This document shows, in pieces, positions 10,881-24,641 of a DNA stretch of 64,000 bases (position 1 is the first letter of the stretch; every line of letters starts with the position of its first letter). This DNA comes from Lobosporangium transversale (Eukaryota; Mortierellomycota; Mortierellomycetes; Mortierellales; Mortierellaceae): the NCBI RefSeq assembly GCF_002105155.1, contig NW_019029013.1, positions 397,149 through 461,148 on the forward strand, given 5' to 3'. The notes below the pieces were generated by a model that saw nothing but the letters and a program-made list of their open reading frames with translations, was not told where the DNA came from and made no database searches. Made by a program: the position numbers and the translations under genes.

Positions 10881-13107
10881 ATGACCCCTCATCATTATTA
10901 CAACGGCAGTAGCAGTAGCAGTAGCAACAACAGCAACAGCAGTAATAACAACAACAGCCTCATCATCAACAAGCCCAGATATGAGAAAGCTGTTTTTTGC
11001 AACAACAACTCTGCGGAGTCTCTTCTAGAATATGATCATCAACAGCAACAACAGCAACAGGCTGCGTCTATTGCAGAATTACTAAGAGAAAACCTTGCCC
11101 TTACTCAGAAAAACGTACTAGCACAGCAAGAAGTTAGCCAGGCCCAAAATAATCAAGCCAGGCTCGAGAACCAGGTATATGAACTTGACCAAAAATTAGC
11201 AGAGAGTCGCAAGGAGATACAACGACTGCAACGAGCCAAGAAGGATAATGACCGTCAACTGGATCAGAACAATGCAGCGTTTGAGAAGGAGCGCGCCATG
11301 TGGGCGCAGCGCGAGGCTGAACTGACACGGCGCCTTAAATTCGCAACACGTCCATTAATAGTTCAAGCACCAGCAAAAGGTATATATTTTAACTTTTTAA
11401 TTAAAAAAAGCACAATAGCTTTAACCGCTGGCGGAATGCTTTAACGAACTGTATTAATAATTTTCCTTTTTTTTTTTTTTTACGCAATGATATCATAGAG
11501 GAAGAAAGTAAAGACGGAAAAGAGCCATCTGATCTCCTACCGCCGCAGATTCAACAACAGATTACAGAAAACACAGCAGCTCAGGCAAGAGCTTTGAGAG
11601 CACAGGAAAAAATTGTAGCAGACCTTCGACAGCAAATCTTCGTGCTCAACCAGGAATTAATCGAACGCCAACATACGTCTAGCCTTCGAGAATCCGAGCT
11701 CCAGGCTCAGATTAGCCAAGCTCATGAATTGAATAAGAGCCTAATGGAGGAGAATGAAAGTTTCCAACTTCTTTTGCATGAAAAGTCTATGAATGGCGAG
11801 TTTATGCAGACAAGTATTATGAAGGTATGGAGAAAAGGGTCGGAAAGTGAAATGACAAAAGCGCGGGAAAACTTTTTTTTTCCTATTGTTGCCCTGCTAT
11901 GTGGTTAAAAATGAAATATTCAAGTTAGATGAAAGGAAAAAAGGACGTGTCGACTCATTATGTATTTTATTTTAATTTCGTCCACTATCCTTTCTATTAT
12001 GTGGAGTAGAGCACAGGGTATGATGATGATCATGGGACTTCATTATCTACGAGCAACAATGGCTCTCTCAACCTTGCAGATGAACTTGTCAAAGCAAATG
12101 AACTTGTTAAAGCAGAACGCCCTTACGAATCATTGGTCGCAGAACTCGAAACTCTAAAGGATGAAAAGACAGCGCTTGTTTGTTACATTGCCAAGATCTT
12201 GACACGCATCATGGAAAAACCTGGATTCACATCGGTCCTTGCAGCGGATTACAGCTCAAGTCAAAATACGCAAGCCGAACCATCTGCTACAGCCATTAAG
12301 GATAAGGATGAGACTATGAATTCTGATGGAAGCAACCTCAGCCCTGGACCCAGCAATGAAGCCAACAATGCAGATGGTCCTCAATCGCAAGAGAAGCTTA
12401 CAAAACAAACTATTCCAAATCGCCCACGATCCCACTCGATCTTGCAATCTTTTTTTCCCCGATCAAAGCCAGCAGCAGCATCAGGATCTGTCTCCGGAAA
12501 GGGCTCCGACCGCAGCAGCTCCGATGACGATAGCTCAAGCGCGAGATCAGCAAGACTAGCGTCGTTTCAAGAAGGCCATGCAATCGAAGATTCACCTAGG
12601 GCTAGCCAGTCCTCTGCTGATTACCCAGTTGAACCTCCACCAGCACCCGAATACGAGCAGCTTACAACATTCCAAAATCCATACACTCGTCAGGAACTTC
12701 GCCGTCAGTCGTCTTTACATGTCACTTCGCGTGATCGTCAGCGTAGACAGACGATTGGTGCCCCAAATGTATCCAACTCAAAGGGTGTCGGCCATGGGCG
12801 GTATGTGAGTGAGTATGGACGACCTGCTGTACCTCCATTACCGCCCATGCCTGAATCGATCCCAAGTGCCTCCAAGGAGAAGGAACGCGAAACGATAAAA
12901 ACACCAGTGCTCTCGATTTCGACCTCGGAAACGAGCTCAATCAGTAGTCTCTCAACAGCTGTTGCTACGCCCGTAACCCCTGTTGTTCCCGAGGGGGGGA
13001 TTTTTCGTGCTTTTAGGCGGATGAGCTTATTTGGAGCAAGTGCTCCAGGTGGGAATGTCAGTATAACATCTATTACTACTCAACCGATCGAAGATGTTCA
13101 AAAGTAG
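10881..13107 (+). CDS. Large coiled-coil protein with Ser/Pro-rich tail
   Basis: Exons 10881-11379, 11499-11824 and 12010-13107 join in phase to 640 residues. After a Ser/Asn repeat and a short poly-Gln run there are two heptad-rich blocks. The first is about residues 60-155 (IAELLRENLALTQKNVLAQQ onward). The second runs through exon 2 into exon 3 (IVADLRQQIFVLNQELIERQ). A conserved-looking motif follows: LKDEKTALVCYIAKILTRIM with KPGFTSVLAADY. I associate it, from memory, with fungal coiled-coil proteins of unknown role. The last 300 residues are Ser/Pro-rich and probably disordered, with RPRSHSILQSFFPRSKP and a C-terminal GGIFRAFRRMSLFG basic/aromatic patch. It is probably a structural or scaffold protein. 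An alternative start lies at 9808. Confidence 0.78.
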
Positions 13108-14904
13108 GTCCCAAAGACTGTTGCCGAAGGGACTGTAGCAGAGACTGTTTAGGATTGTAATACCATTAAGAAAAAAAAGAAAGAAAAGAAAAATAAGTTT
13201 CTCTCGGTTTGTAATAAATAAATACCATTGTTCAATATCATCATAAGAATACATGTAATTTTTACCAAAGTCATTGATTAAAGGGATCATGCATGGAAGG
13301 AATGTATCATCCTCCACCAACGCCCAAACTTTAAACCAACGCACGGCCTTTTTTTTTTTTTTTTTTTTTTTTTTTGGTCAGCCACCAAATTCCACGTGGT
13401 TATTCAAAAAGGATGAATATTGACTTTATCTTTCACTATCCTGCTATTTCGCGGCGATCTTCACCACTATGCCTATTTTATTTGTCCTCCATATCATTAG
13501 TAGCCGATACCACCTAAAGCTACCTTAACAATCTTCGTCTAAGGAAACCTAGCATGTCTTGCTGCAGTAAGGCATCCGAACGGGACGATTTTCTAACGTC
13601 TACATGCAGATTCGCTAAGCAATCCCCTATCTCCTTTTAATGAGGTGATTATACAATGTTTTTTCTTTTCATATTGAGCCTCATAATCCATCGTAGACTG
13701 TCGTATGTATTGAAGACAAGGTCACACCACAAGATAACGTCTAATCTCGCTATATGACACCTCCATCTAGTGGTCTTAGACCTGAATAGAAATGGCCAAA
13801 GAAATAAAACAAAGATATAATAGCAATAATAACGCTAGTGATGAGAGCGATCCTTAGATGAATAAATCAGAGGTATTGTATGTTTTGGTGATAAAAAAAA
13901 AGATGCCAAACTGTCTCGTACTGGTTGAGAGACACAAGGCTCTGGTTGATTTATTATATATACTTCTTTACATGCTGCTTCCAAACTCAGAGCTGGCGCT
14001 TCCTTAGATTTACCCCCTGATAAACACCGAGTAGTAGTCGAGGTCTTGTGTCATGGTCTCAGAACTGCTCCATATGCCTAGGCGCAGAGTCTATTCACAT
14101 ATCGTGTAAAACCCGTCATGAATGGCGTAGAGAAAGGTCAAGGGTCCACTACTAAACATAAGATATAAGAGGTGCATCGCAGGTCTATGTCAAGCCAAAG
14201 TATTACAGCCTGTTTCCTGCAGCACTCACGAGCACGGATTGACACGTAAGAAATCATCCGTCATCATATACATTGAACAAAGGAGCTCCGTCGACTCCAG
14301 TTCTCATTAATTACATGGCTCAAATGGAATCTATACCCCACTCTCAGTTTTTGTAGAAACAAAGCCCTGTGCATTAGCTCCTGACTGCTGTGACTAGTAT
14401 GATACATTTATATATGAAGATATAGGTACAACAAGGGAAGGTGGAATCACACTATCAAGATACAGATCAAAATGTCGATAGGAATACGGCTGGACATGTT
14501 TGCAATGAGCGACCAAAGTGCCCTATGCACTGTATCTTGAAGAATCTTAAACTATTCACCCACTTCCGAAGAACGAGGTCCCAAGAGCTTTACAACCGAA
14601 AGGGAAAAAAAAAAAAAAAATGCAGCCTTGAGGACTCGGCTACCCACTCCATTTACTCACTCACCCATTTACCCACTTACCCCGCGTTTTTTTGTCCCCG
14701 CAGAACTGCATTCAGTCTTTTAGCGCCATTTCCTTTTTTTTTTTTTTATGGAAGGAGTTGAGCACAAGGCCTCCCGTGCTCCATGGATTACGCAATTAAG
14801 TTCACCAATCGGAAGCAACTGTTTTGATGAATATTTCGAGTGTTGGCTGGATATACTCGAGCCTAAGCGAAGTAAATGACCTGAAGGCCACATAGTGCAA
14901 CTCA

Positions 14905-14943
<39 letters not shown>

Positions 14944-15122
14944 ATGGACCTTGATGGTACTAATGTCGCATGGCAAAAAAGACTGAGACACATGGATAGA
15001 TGTCGTCAACTCGCGTTATCTTTTTACTGCGAGGATCATTACCAAATCTGGCCAAATCTGGCGCTTGGAAGGTTGTTTTATTGAGTCTTTGAGTGTCCAT
15101 CTTTGTCATTTTTGTTATTAGG

Positions 15123-15153
<31 letters not shown>

Positions 15154-15647
15154 CGTACATGTTGTACATGAATATCACTTGGGCGCTTATTAAAAAAAAT
15201 TCTCACACTATTCATTAGTCTACAAAAATGTTTGACTTCATATGATCCACTTTCTTTTCAACTACTTGTGGGGAAGGAGTTGGCTATTTTTCTAAACGGA
15301 ATTGTGGGCCTGTTAATATGCTTTGGAGAACGAAGTAATTCTATTGCCTTTTAACTACTAGCGCCAGTATACATCTATTTTTTTTAATTTTCCGTTAAGT
15401 GATGAGGAATATACACTAAATGCGTCCTTGATGGCAAGTACTACTCTGAGGTACTCGATGTGTAAGAAATTATGAACGCCATTAGTCTGACAACCTAACA
15501 ACGACTGTCACCTGAATTTTATTTAAAAGCCGCCAGATGTTCAAAAACAATTTTTTTTTTCCTTTGTCTTGTCTCTGCGCCCATCTTTTCCTTTTTGCAA
15601 GATCAAGATCCTTTTTTTTTTCTTCTCCTCTTCCTCCCTTGCGCGTC
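13108..15647. other. Intergenic region, about 2.5 kb
   Basis: No supported gene. It contains several long homopolymers (T run near 13348, A runs near 14603, 14906 and 15122). Short frames near 14441 are low-complexity and unconvincing. The end is the pyrimidine-rich leader of the transporter gene. Confidence 0.55.
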
Positions 15648-17241
15648 ATGTCTCAAGTTCTCCCTACTTCACAGGATCAACACCAGGGGCAACAGCAACA
15701 GGGCTCAGGCCTCATGGGTTCCATCAAAACTGATCTCAAGGACAGAATGCGTTCCTTCAAATCTAATTTGCGATTGGGAGAGTTTAGTGGATCCCTTGGT
15801 GATCTGGGGACGCTCTTGCCTATCATGCTGTCGCTTTCACTCACGGGTCAGGTTGACCTCACTGCTAGTTTGATTTTTGGCGGTCTCTGGAACATTCTCA
15901 CTGGCCTGACTTTCAGGATGCCCATGTGTGTCCAGCCTATGAAATGTAAACATGACACTTTCCTGTTATCAGATGAAATTGAATTACATGGTGTCCTTTT
16001 TAATATTCTTTTTTTAATTTTATTTTTTTATTTTAGCGATTGCTGCAATTGCTCTTACGAACCACATGTCGATTGGATCGGTGATGAGTGCCGGTATGGG
16101 AGTGTCAGCAGTGGTCATGGTCCTTGGTTTGACCCGTACCATCCACTATGTTCAAAAGTATACCCCAATGTCGGTCATCCGCGGTATTCAGCTCGGTACT
16201 GCCATCTCATTTGGAACCAAGGCTGCAGATCTAGTCAAGCAGGCCAAGAGCTTTGGAGGGGAGAGTTGGACCTGGGATAATAACTATGAATGGGCTGTCT
16301 TTGCCTTTATTATTGTTTTCATCTTTTATTACCGATCCAAACGTATCCCGACTGCAATGATCCTCTTCACTATTGGGCTGATCATCGCATTCATTAAATT
16401 ATACACCAACCCTCCTCCCGAAGCTGTTTACCCCAAGATTGGCGTTTACACTGTTCGTGTAACAGTCCCAACTTGGGAGGAATTCAAACATGGTTTTGTC
16501 TCTGCATCTCTTGGTCAGATTCCATTGACCTCTTTAAACTCCGTGATTGCATTAGCAGCCTTAGCTAAGGATCTGTTCCCTGAACGCCCTACGGGCACAC
16601 CTACGATTGCAGTTTCTGTAGGGATGATGAACTTGGTTGGATGCTTCTTTGGATCAATTCCTTTTTGTCATGGATCAGGTGGCCTTGCTGCGCAATATCG
16701 ATTTGGAGCCCGCACGGAGGTTTCGATCATCATCCTTGGACTACTCAAAATCTTCTTTGGATTGTTTTTTGGCTCGTCGCTCTCGGGATTGATTGCGAGT
16801 TATCCTAGTGCCATCTTGGGAGTGATGTTGTTTGTCAGCGGTATCGAATTGGGTGCTGTCGCTCGAACGGTCAACGATGGTATCTACGATGACCGGAAGC
16901 GCCATGCCAACTTTATTGTTATGATTACGACTGCAAGCATGTTGGTAGGCTTTAAGAATGATGGTATTGGTTTCTTGGGAGGTTTGGTCGCAGCAGTTTG
17001 CTTTTACATTGGTTCAAAGTACATGGGTCGTATGGATGATGAGGATATCCAGACCTTAACAGAAGCGCAGGGTCAGGGACAAGGTCAGGAACAAGGTCAG
17101 GAACAGCACCCAATTGGGGGACAACTGCAGCAGCAGCAACAGCAAGGCGAGGATCCCTCGACTAGTAAGGCTTCTGTGAGTGGAAAAGCAAAGGACGCTG
17201 CACAGGAAGAGCCACAAGTGAACAAGACCATCAATGTCTAA
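15648..17241 (+). CDS. MOT1-family molybdate/sulfate transporter
   Basis: Exons 15648-15945 and 16037-17241 give 500 residues. The start MSQVLPTSQDQHQ follows a CT-rich leader. Family hallmarks are in order: GEFSGSLGDLGTLLPIMLSL at the first membrane segment, MCVQPMK(S)IAAIAL across the intron, and SIPFCHGSGGLAAQYRFGAR later. These match MOT1-type members of the SLC26/SulP superfamily, which lack the C-terminal STAS domain. About ten hydrophobic segments are visible, followed by a hydrophilic Gln/Gly-rich tail from about residue 455. The likely role is high-affinity molybdate uptake at the plasma or vacuolar membrane for molybdenum cofactor enzymes. The exact substrate cannot be read from sequence. 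Confidence 0.9.
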
Positions 17242-17438
17242 CCATGAGAAGATAAAAAAGGAAGGCATTCTAGCTCCATGTAATATATAGTTGATCTCCA
17301 AGTAATAAATAATAAAAAAAAAAAAAAAAAAATCACCAGTCACTGTTGTTCCTTGTCAAAAAAAAAAAAAAAAAAAAAAAAAGTTGTCTTCAACTTTCTC
17401 ATCTCTTGTTCAAAACCACATTGCTTAGCATAGTAGAC

Positions 17439-18993
17439 ATGGAGGTAAAAACAATGCTTCCATTGACTCGTTACGGATACCTTCATATTACTATCCTCTT
17501 TACTTTTCGCAATTTGTCTTGTTACTATTACTATTATTATTACTATTATAATTATACTGTTATTGTTATTATTTTTTATTCAGGAGCAATTTATCATTTT
17601 CAAACCAAGACTAAAGTGAATATTGCGACAATTTTAATTGACTTTTTATTCTCAATTGAAAAAACTGTATCGTTTTTTTTTTTTTGTTAGGACAAAGATA
17701 TTCAATTGAATCGGCCTAAACAGCTGAGCAGTGGTCAGATGGCATCCTTGGTCTCCTTATGGCGTCTTTCTCACTATAAGCAAGCACCATGGAGCTCTTG
17801 GAGTATCCTCTTTAGCCCACCCCGCGTTCGTCGATCTAGACCTCGTATACTTGAGTAAGTTGAAAAAAATAAAAATAAAAATAAAAATAAAATAAAAAAT
17901 AGAAATAAAAAAAATAAGATAATTTAAATCCATTGCAATCTATTTCATTTTTTTATTTTTTTATGGTGTCAATTGACTTTTTGTTATACTGCTTTTGTTG
18001 AACGTATTGCTAATCAAAACTAGGCTGGATTCAGAATTTTACGATGAAATTATGGGACAACGGGAGGAAATACTTAAGCAGAAACAACTTCAACGACACC
18101 AGATCTGGAAACATGTTCAGGATCGTGTAGCGGAGCAAAACCGCATCTTGGAAGAGGAGAAGGCTCAAGAAAAACAACAGCCACAACAACCAGGGCAACA
18201 GCAACAACAACAGGGAGCACAGAAAAAGAAAGGGAAGAATAAACAGCCCAGAAATGACCCATTGACCACAGCATCTATAACAGCTATGGAGATTGACCCG
18301 TCTCTGCTTTCACCCACTTCGTCTTCTTCGACTGTAACATCTGGCTCTGGCTCGCCGGATTCGTCACCAAAGCGGTCTATTCGATGGGGACTTCATAATA
18401 ACATGATTAAGAGTAAAGTCAAAGATGATGTTTGCACATTATTGCTTTGTCTAAGGTTTATGGAGAAAAAAAAAAAAAAAAAAAGTCGCTATGGTTCTGA
18501 ATACTGATTCTTTTTGTTTTATTTATAATGAATAGAATTTGACAAAACCAGACCGATCACATTGGTAGCGATCCCTGCACTAGATAAACGTCCCGTCAAG
18601 AGCGCACTTAAAGTCAGGACAGAACATACTATCCAAAAGACAACGATAACCTATCAACCATCCAAGGCAAAGGATACAAAGGGTACAAAGGATACAAAGA
18701 ACGCAAAGGGCATTACAGTCTCACAATCTACCAATACTAGTACTGCCGCTACTACTTCTGCTGATGCCACTATCACTACCACCACAACCACTACTACTAC
18801 TACAGCCACAACCACAGTAGCAACCACTACTTTACCTTCAACAACTGCTGTCAAGGATCCAGTTACGACTACAACGACACCAACCATGTTTGCCACTACT
18901 ACTGCTACTATGACGAAGACCGGAGTCAATAATACCAATAGCAAACCTCTCAATGGATATCCACCACGCAAACGCGCTGTTGACTTCTTTTGA
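17439..18993 (+). CDS. Protein of unknown function with low-complexity Thr-rich tail
   Basis: Exons 17439-17444, 17691-17854, 18024-18412 and 18536-18993 splice in phase to 338 residues. The first exon is only ATG GAG. The conserved-looking parts are LVSLWRLSHYKQAPWSSWSI with a basic PPRVRRSRPRIL, a charged helix (SEFYDEIMGQREEILKQKQL), and a motif joined across the last intron: IRWGLHNNMIKKFDKTRPIT followed by LVAIPALDKRPVKSALKVRT. Between and after these are poly-Gln, poly-Ser and a long Thr/Ala tract, then a basic C-terminus (PPRKRAVDFF). The basic patches suggest a nuclear or nucleolar protein, but I do not recognise the family. The intron 17855-18023 contains an (AAAAT)n repeat. Confidence 0.65.
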
Positions 18994-19378
18994 AATATAT
19001 ATTTATTCTTTTTCTTTCTTTCTTTATTACTTTATTCATTCCTTTCTTTTTTTTATTTTATTTTATTTTATTTTATTTTTTTTTTGTACTTGGAAGTAGA
19101 GGAAAACAAATAAATGCATACAGCTCTGATGACTAGAGTAAAAGAAGCTTTTACTTTTTAAATTTTGGCCAGATGCGGATCAAATTTTTTTTATTTTATT
19201 ATTTTTTTTTTTAAAAAAAAGAAAAAAGAAAAAAAAAAAAAAATTAAAGAGAGTAAGATTGACGATCTTAATCCTTCATGTAAGGAAGGGGAGAAGGAGA
19301 TATAAAAAGAAGATAATGTGGGCAAAAAGTTAGTGAAAAGCATGAAGAATCACGTGTCATAGCACTATATATATACAT

Positions 19379-19446
19379 TTGTTGTTGCTAGTGTTGCTAA
19401 TGTTGCTAATGTTGCTGATGTTGCTGATGTTGCTGATATTGTTGTT
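19379..19446 (+). repeat. Imperfect 9-bp tandem repeat (TTGCTGATG-type)
   Basis: Seven or so copies of a nine-base unit (TTGCTAATG or TTGCTGATG), in noncoding DNA. Confidence 0.8.
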
Positions 19447-19505
19447 TTGGCTGTTGTTGATATTTAGTCCTGTTGAGCGTTTGTTTGCTCTCTCTGTTTA
19501 TCTAA

Positions 19506-19599
19506 ACTAACTGCACATCATCCTGAGCGGAAACAGAAGCAGAAACAGAATAACTAACTGCATATCACAATGAGCGAAAACAGAAGCAGAAACGAGAAC
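19506..19599 (+). repeat. Two-copy 47-bp tandem repeat
   Basis: Unit 1 starts ACTAACTGCACATCA at 19506. Unit 2 starts ACTAACTGCATATCA at 19553. Both end in AAACAGAAGCAGAAAC and differ at a few bases. Confidence 0.85.
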
Positions 19600-20795
19600 A
19601 AGAGGAAAGGTGAGAAAGGATATTATATAATTGCGAATATTTTTGCCCTTGTTCTTTGCCACAAATCTCGTTTTTTCGATGCGCTTTTGTAGTTTTGGGC
19701 CACAAAAACTCTCCTTCTCTTAAAAGTCTGCGGAGGTTGAGTTGTTCTAACAATACTAAAGAGGCTCTCTGGTCTGTACTGTTTCTAGACTAAGCTAATG
19801 ATAATGAGTTGTCCTTTATAAAGGATCTAGATGTCTAAATGTTTATAGTGAAGTCCTGTTATAAACCATATTGCAAGAAACAAAAAAAAAACTTTACAGT
19901 GTAGGAAAAAGAGCCTTGCTTACATACATGTATATATATATATATATACATTTGCATAATAAAAAGGATAAACGTAAAAAAGAAAGAGCTCTTTTTCGTG
20001 GATTTTGACTTTTTTATCTTTTTTTATTTTGTTCCGCCTCCTTAAATAGGGGCCTTCTATTATTGATAATGTTTATAATATACATATTGCAAGAGGGGAA
20101 ATAACCTTCTACCAGACAATTTATATATATATACATGTATATATTATCACGAACGAGCCTTTTTTTTTTCCTGCGCTTAACTCTTCTCTTTAAACCACTG
20201 CACTCGGATCTTTGTCTGTGGGTTTTCTTTTTTTACGTGAGAGATGTTTTTTGTGTTTACAAATCGCTTGAAACATTTGTTACTTTCCTGGCGCCTCTTG
20301 CTTATTTAAAAAAAAAAAAATAAAAAATATGAGCACAATGGGGCCTCCGCATACATACTCCTACGTACTCTACTTAAGCTTTTTTTTTTTTTTTTTTTTT
20401 TTTTTTCCCTTGTTACACACTAATGTCCAGCTAGGTTAGCAGAGGCATGTCCGTCAAGCTTGGCTAACTGAGATGTGCCGGGCTATTATTTGTATATACA
20501 CACTTTAATTAATGTCTGCATCTCATAGACATAGCAGTCCATAATGAAAACAATGGAAAGGTTAGAGTTGCACAAACAAAAACATTCATAAGGAGCATGG
20601 CATGGTTGGCAGAGGTACATGAACATGCCGAAAACATTTAGAATAGAGTCTTTGTGTGACATGAAAAAAAGACCCTTCACAAAAAAAAAAGAAGTGTTTG
20701 GAAAATACTAGAAGTTCATCTTTTAGGTCCAACCCCCGCTTTGTCCTTCAAGCTTGTCCCCTTGAAATGACTATAATATCCTAGATGAGAGATTG

Positions 20796-20837
<42 letters not shown>

Positions 20838-22534
20838 TAGGGTAAGCATCTATATTAGGGTAAAGAGAAAGGGAGATGGAAGGACGATTTATCAACAGGA
20901 TCCTATCCAAGGAACCAAGAAAGTAAGAGTGTCAAGAGAGTTAAGAGCTTAGAAGGAGCCGAGCATAAAAAGTAAAGAAAAGAGAGAGCTGGCGCCAAAT
21001 AGTCCGTTCGCCTTTTTTTTTTTATTTTATTTTATTTTTTTATTTTTTACTTTCTCCTGAAAATAGAATATGCTGAATGGAGCCGAAATAAAGTCTATAA
21101 AGTAAAGATAGAATTTTTTTTAGATCACCAGCCAGGTTGATGCAGCGAAATAGCTCGAACAGAGGTCTGCTCAGAGAAACAGAGCCATATCGGCTTCTCT
21201 ATCTCTCTCGATCTCTCGCTTTGTTCGCTCTTTCATGCAATACACGAGCAAAAAAAGACGCACGATTGGTTTCTTACTGACTTGCTAGTAACCTTTAAGG
21301 CACCATCTTTCATTGTTCTCTGTAGATATACTCTATACATACATACACATGATGTTCATTTTTGTAAATAAACGTAATCACAAGCTTTAGGCTTTTCAAA
21401 GAGATTTGAGCTAACAGTACTTTCAATCAAGGATAATCTAGGGAATAGAGACGAGTCAAAGCCAAAAAAAACCTTGGGAATGTTGAATCTTCATCGGTTT
21501 CAAATGAATGCTCTCTCCTTTTTTTCCTCTTTCTTTCTTTCTTTCATTCCATTGCTCAATGATTAGTTGGACTTTATAGACTCTATGTCTGTGCAGAAGA
21601 AACAAGTTGGTGTATAGTCAATGCCAGGTTTGTCGTTGAGCACTTTCTTTCTTTACTGTTACTGATAGAGCCACACATAAATAAGGGCCTGCATATAAAT
21701 ATATTTATCTTTTGTCTTGAATTAAAGCTACCAAGGTCTTGATGAGCAACCTTGCAGAGAGAGAGAGAGAAATTCCTTTGTTCTTTACGCTTGCTCGCAA
21801 AATGCTCCTTTTTTTTTTTTTTTTTTTTTTTTTCTACGCGCCAAAAATATGACATGTACTGAAAAAACCAATGGGACAGTTGACGACATCAACTTGGCTG
21901 GTTGGCTGTTTTGGATTTTAACTGTAGCCGCCGTTAATCAATTTTTTTTTTTTTTTTTTTTTTGCTCTGTTGCATACATGAATTATTTCATGCAAGATAA
22001 AGAAACGAAACACGATAATAATAACAACAATAACCGCGAATAATAAAGCATCCTGATAATTTATTCTTTTCAGAAGATAAGGAAGGCTCAAGCCTGGATG
22101 AAGTAAAAAAGAGAGAAAGAAGACAAAGAGAGAGCGAGAATGTATAAAAGAGAGAACGGGGACGGAGCAATACTCAGACAAAAAGAATAAGAGATAAAAA
22201 AGAACGGAGTGGACAGACTACGGGAGATCAACTCTTTTTGAGTTCATGTGCGACCATTCAAGCGAATGGACGACTAAGCTTACAATAATAAAGTTCTGAT
22301 CGTGGCATGTCTGTGTGCTATTGTGAAGATGATCAGGGTTAATACAAATACGGATACAATCTCAAAAGTACACGATATAGGTTTCTAACACCCATTATAG
22401 TTCCCCTCCTTTTGTTTCAAAAGCATCCTTCGGATAAAGGAAAACCAGCAATATCTCCATGGGACCACTCGCTACAGATATATATATATATATAAGTATT
22501 TATATATTCTTACATACTATATAAATATATATAT

Positions 22535-22577
22535 ACAATACTTCCATTTAATAACACAATACTTCCATTTAATAACA
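22535..22577 (+). repeat. Two-copy 21-bp tandem repeat
   Basis: The unit CAATACTTCCATTTAATAAC occurs twice in direct succession, next to TA-rich sequence. Confidence 0.8.
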
Positions 22578-24093
22578 AAGGAGAAAAAGAATCCAGGGGC
22601 TCAAGAAAAAAAGTTTATTTCTTCGGAACTTGAAAAGGGTTGGATCAGGACAATAAAAAAAAAAACACGGACTAGACTTAAAGACTCTTTTGCATAAAAC
22701 AAAAAAAAAAAAAAAAAAAAAAAAAAACCAGCCAACTGTGGTATCCATCTTTTTTTTTTTTTTTTTTTTTTTCCTCTCTCTCTTTCTGTTACTGCCCAAA
22801 GCTTTTGAGGATGATGATGTCCTGCAGCTTAATAAGAGGGATCACCTGGGTAGAATCTTAAATTGCGCGTGCAGTTCATTTGTTCATAATACAATAACCA
22901 TAAATGATGGTGCCCTGCTTTAAATGCATGAATAGAAATATAAATTTGTTTTTGGAAACCTGTCTAAGCAATCTAGCTTTATTGTTATCATTAACCTTTC
23001 AAAGACTCTAGGCTCCAATAGAAGGATATAGTTAAAGAATGTAAAAGTAGCAAAGAATGAGAAGGGAAAAAGACATCAAATAAAGAGATAAACATGTTTT
23101 ATAACATCAACATCTTCATGTCCACCATGTTGGCACATGAGCGGGCGAACGGAGTGGAGAAAAATAGAGATGTTCATGTGTAAAGAAGGGTTGTCTGCGG
23201 CAGGCATGGCAGAAAAAAATATTCTTATCTCAATTTAGGTTGGATCGATGTTTTTTTTTACTTGCGCAGTGTGTCCATCTTACTGAATAGAAATGGAAGA
23301 TGTGGTATGTGGACACTTGTGGTGATAATCCAGTAAATAGAAAGAGAAAGAAGCTTCCTTTGCAATAGAAAAAAAAAAAAAAAAAGACATCAACAATCAA
23401 CAATAATGCAAGGCCAAGGGTATAATAACAATAACCACCCTTGATATATGAAGATGTAGGGGTCTGGAAGTGGGTTGCCGACATTAGTCATCCTTTGTGT
23501 TTCGACTATTTCGACGATGCGTTCCCTTCCTTGTGTTGATTGTGTACAAAAGACGCTTTTTTAGGCGCTTTTTTTTTTTTTTTTTCCTTCTTTTTCCCTT
23601 GTGTTTTGATCTTCTGTTGGATCAGGGACGACGGAGAGATAAAAAGGTCATCCGACCAACCAACATATACACAAAAAAAAAAAAAAAAAGCGAAACCAAG
23701 GGCTGCGTTTACACGATGACACCACGCATGTGCCTTGGAGATCACAGGAGTGAAAAAAAAAAAAAAAAAAAAAATGCGCCCATTTTGGTTGTCATCGGTT
23801 GCGCCATTCTTTATTTTATTTTTTCTTCTTCCTTGTTCTAGAAAAGTACTGAACAGTGAAATGTCGCATAATTTTTTTTTTTTTTGCTTCTAAATCTTTG
23901 TTTCCGTTGCGGTAACGAGGGTGATGATCTCGGGATAGTTCTTGAACCAGAAAGTAGTCCAATGCTTTCCCTTTCAAATGGACTCAAGGGATAAGAGTCA
24001 TTTCCACAAGATCATCATATCAACAATAACTAGCAGTTGAACATTTGAAGCAAACGACTTTCACATTCATTTACAAATTGTATTTTGTATTCC

Positions 24094-24124
<31 letters not shown>

Positions 24125-24380
24125 AATGTTGAAGACTTTGATTTTTCGCGAGGAACGATGGATACAAAAAAAAATAAAAATAAAAGTATGCAAGGTTAAA
24201 CACCATTTGGAATTGTGTCTTGTTTGAATATTATTGTAACGGCGACCAAATAAAAAAATGTTGGCTGGTTGCACGGACGGTTCAATCAAGCAAAATGGAA
24301 TCCTCGGCAATGACAACGGATCATATTACAAAAACTTTTGACTAACTTTGTGTTTTCCCCTATCTGTCACTACGAATGTA

Positions 24381-24641
24381 GATACGCATTTGATCCTCCG
24401 AGTGGACTGTAACAGAGTTCAAGGCCCGCGTCAGGACCCATCAAGACCTGGGGGAACTGACCAAAGTGGCGCCGTGATATTCTATCCCCTTACAACGACG
24501 ACGACGACAACTACCACTTGTTACTTTTTTCTGCCTACTGCAATCACTTCTGTTACCACGACTACTATCACAACTACCATTGCTTCTGATACTGTTATAC
24601 ATGATGAATACGACCGCTGCCTGAAGAGAGGAAAGAAATGA
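24381..24641 (+). other. Weak candidate coding exon
   Basis: A GC-richer open stretch after a possible TAG acceptor, reading RVDCNRVQGPRQDPSRPGG and then a Thr-rich segment and a charged end (HDEYDRCLKRGKK). No start codon or upstream exon could be supported, and no family is recognised. It may be chance. Confidence 0.2.

Noticed and set aside
14906-15153. Paired long A runs as ends of a mobile element
   Set aside because: No terminal repeats, no open frame and no duplication flank them; such runs are common throughout the window.
18654-18971. Antisense Val-rich frame opposite the Thr-rich tail
   Set aside because: It is the reverse of ACC/ACT repeats; no independent support.
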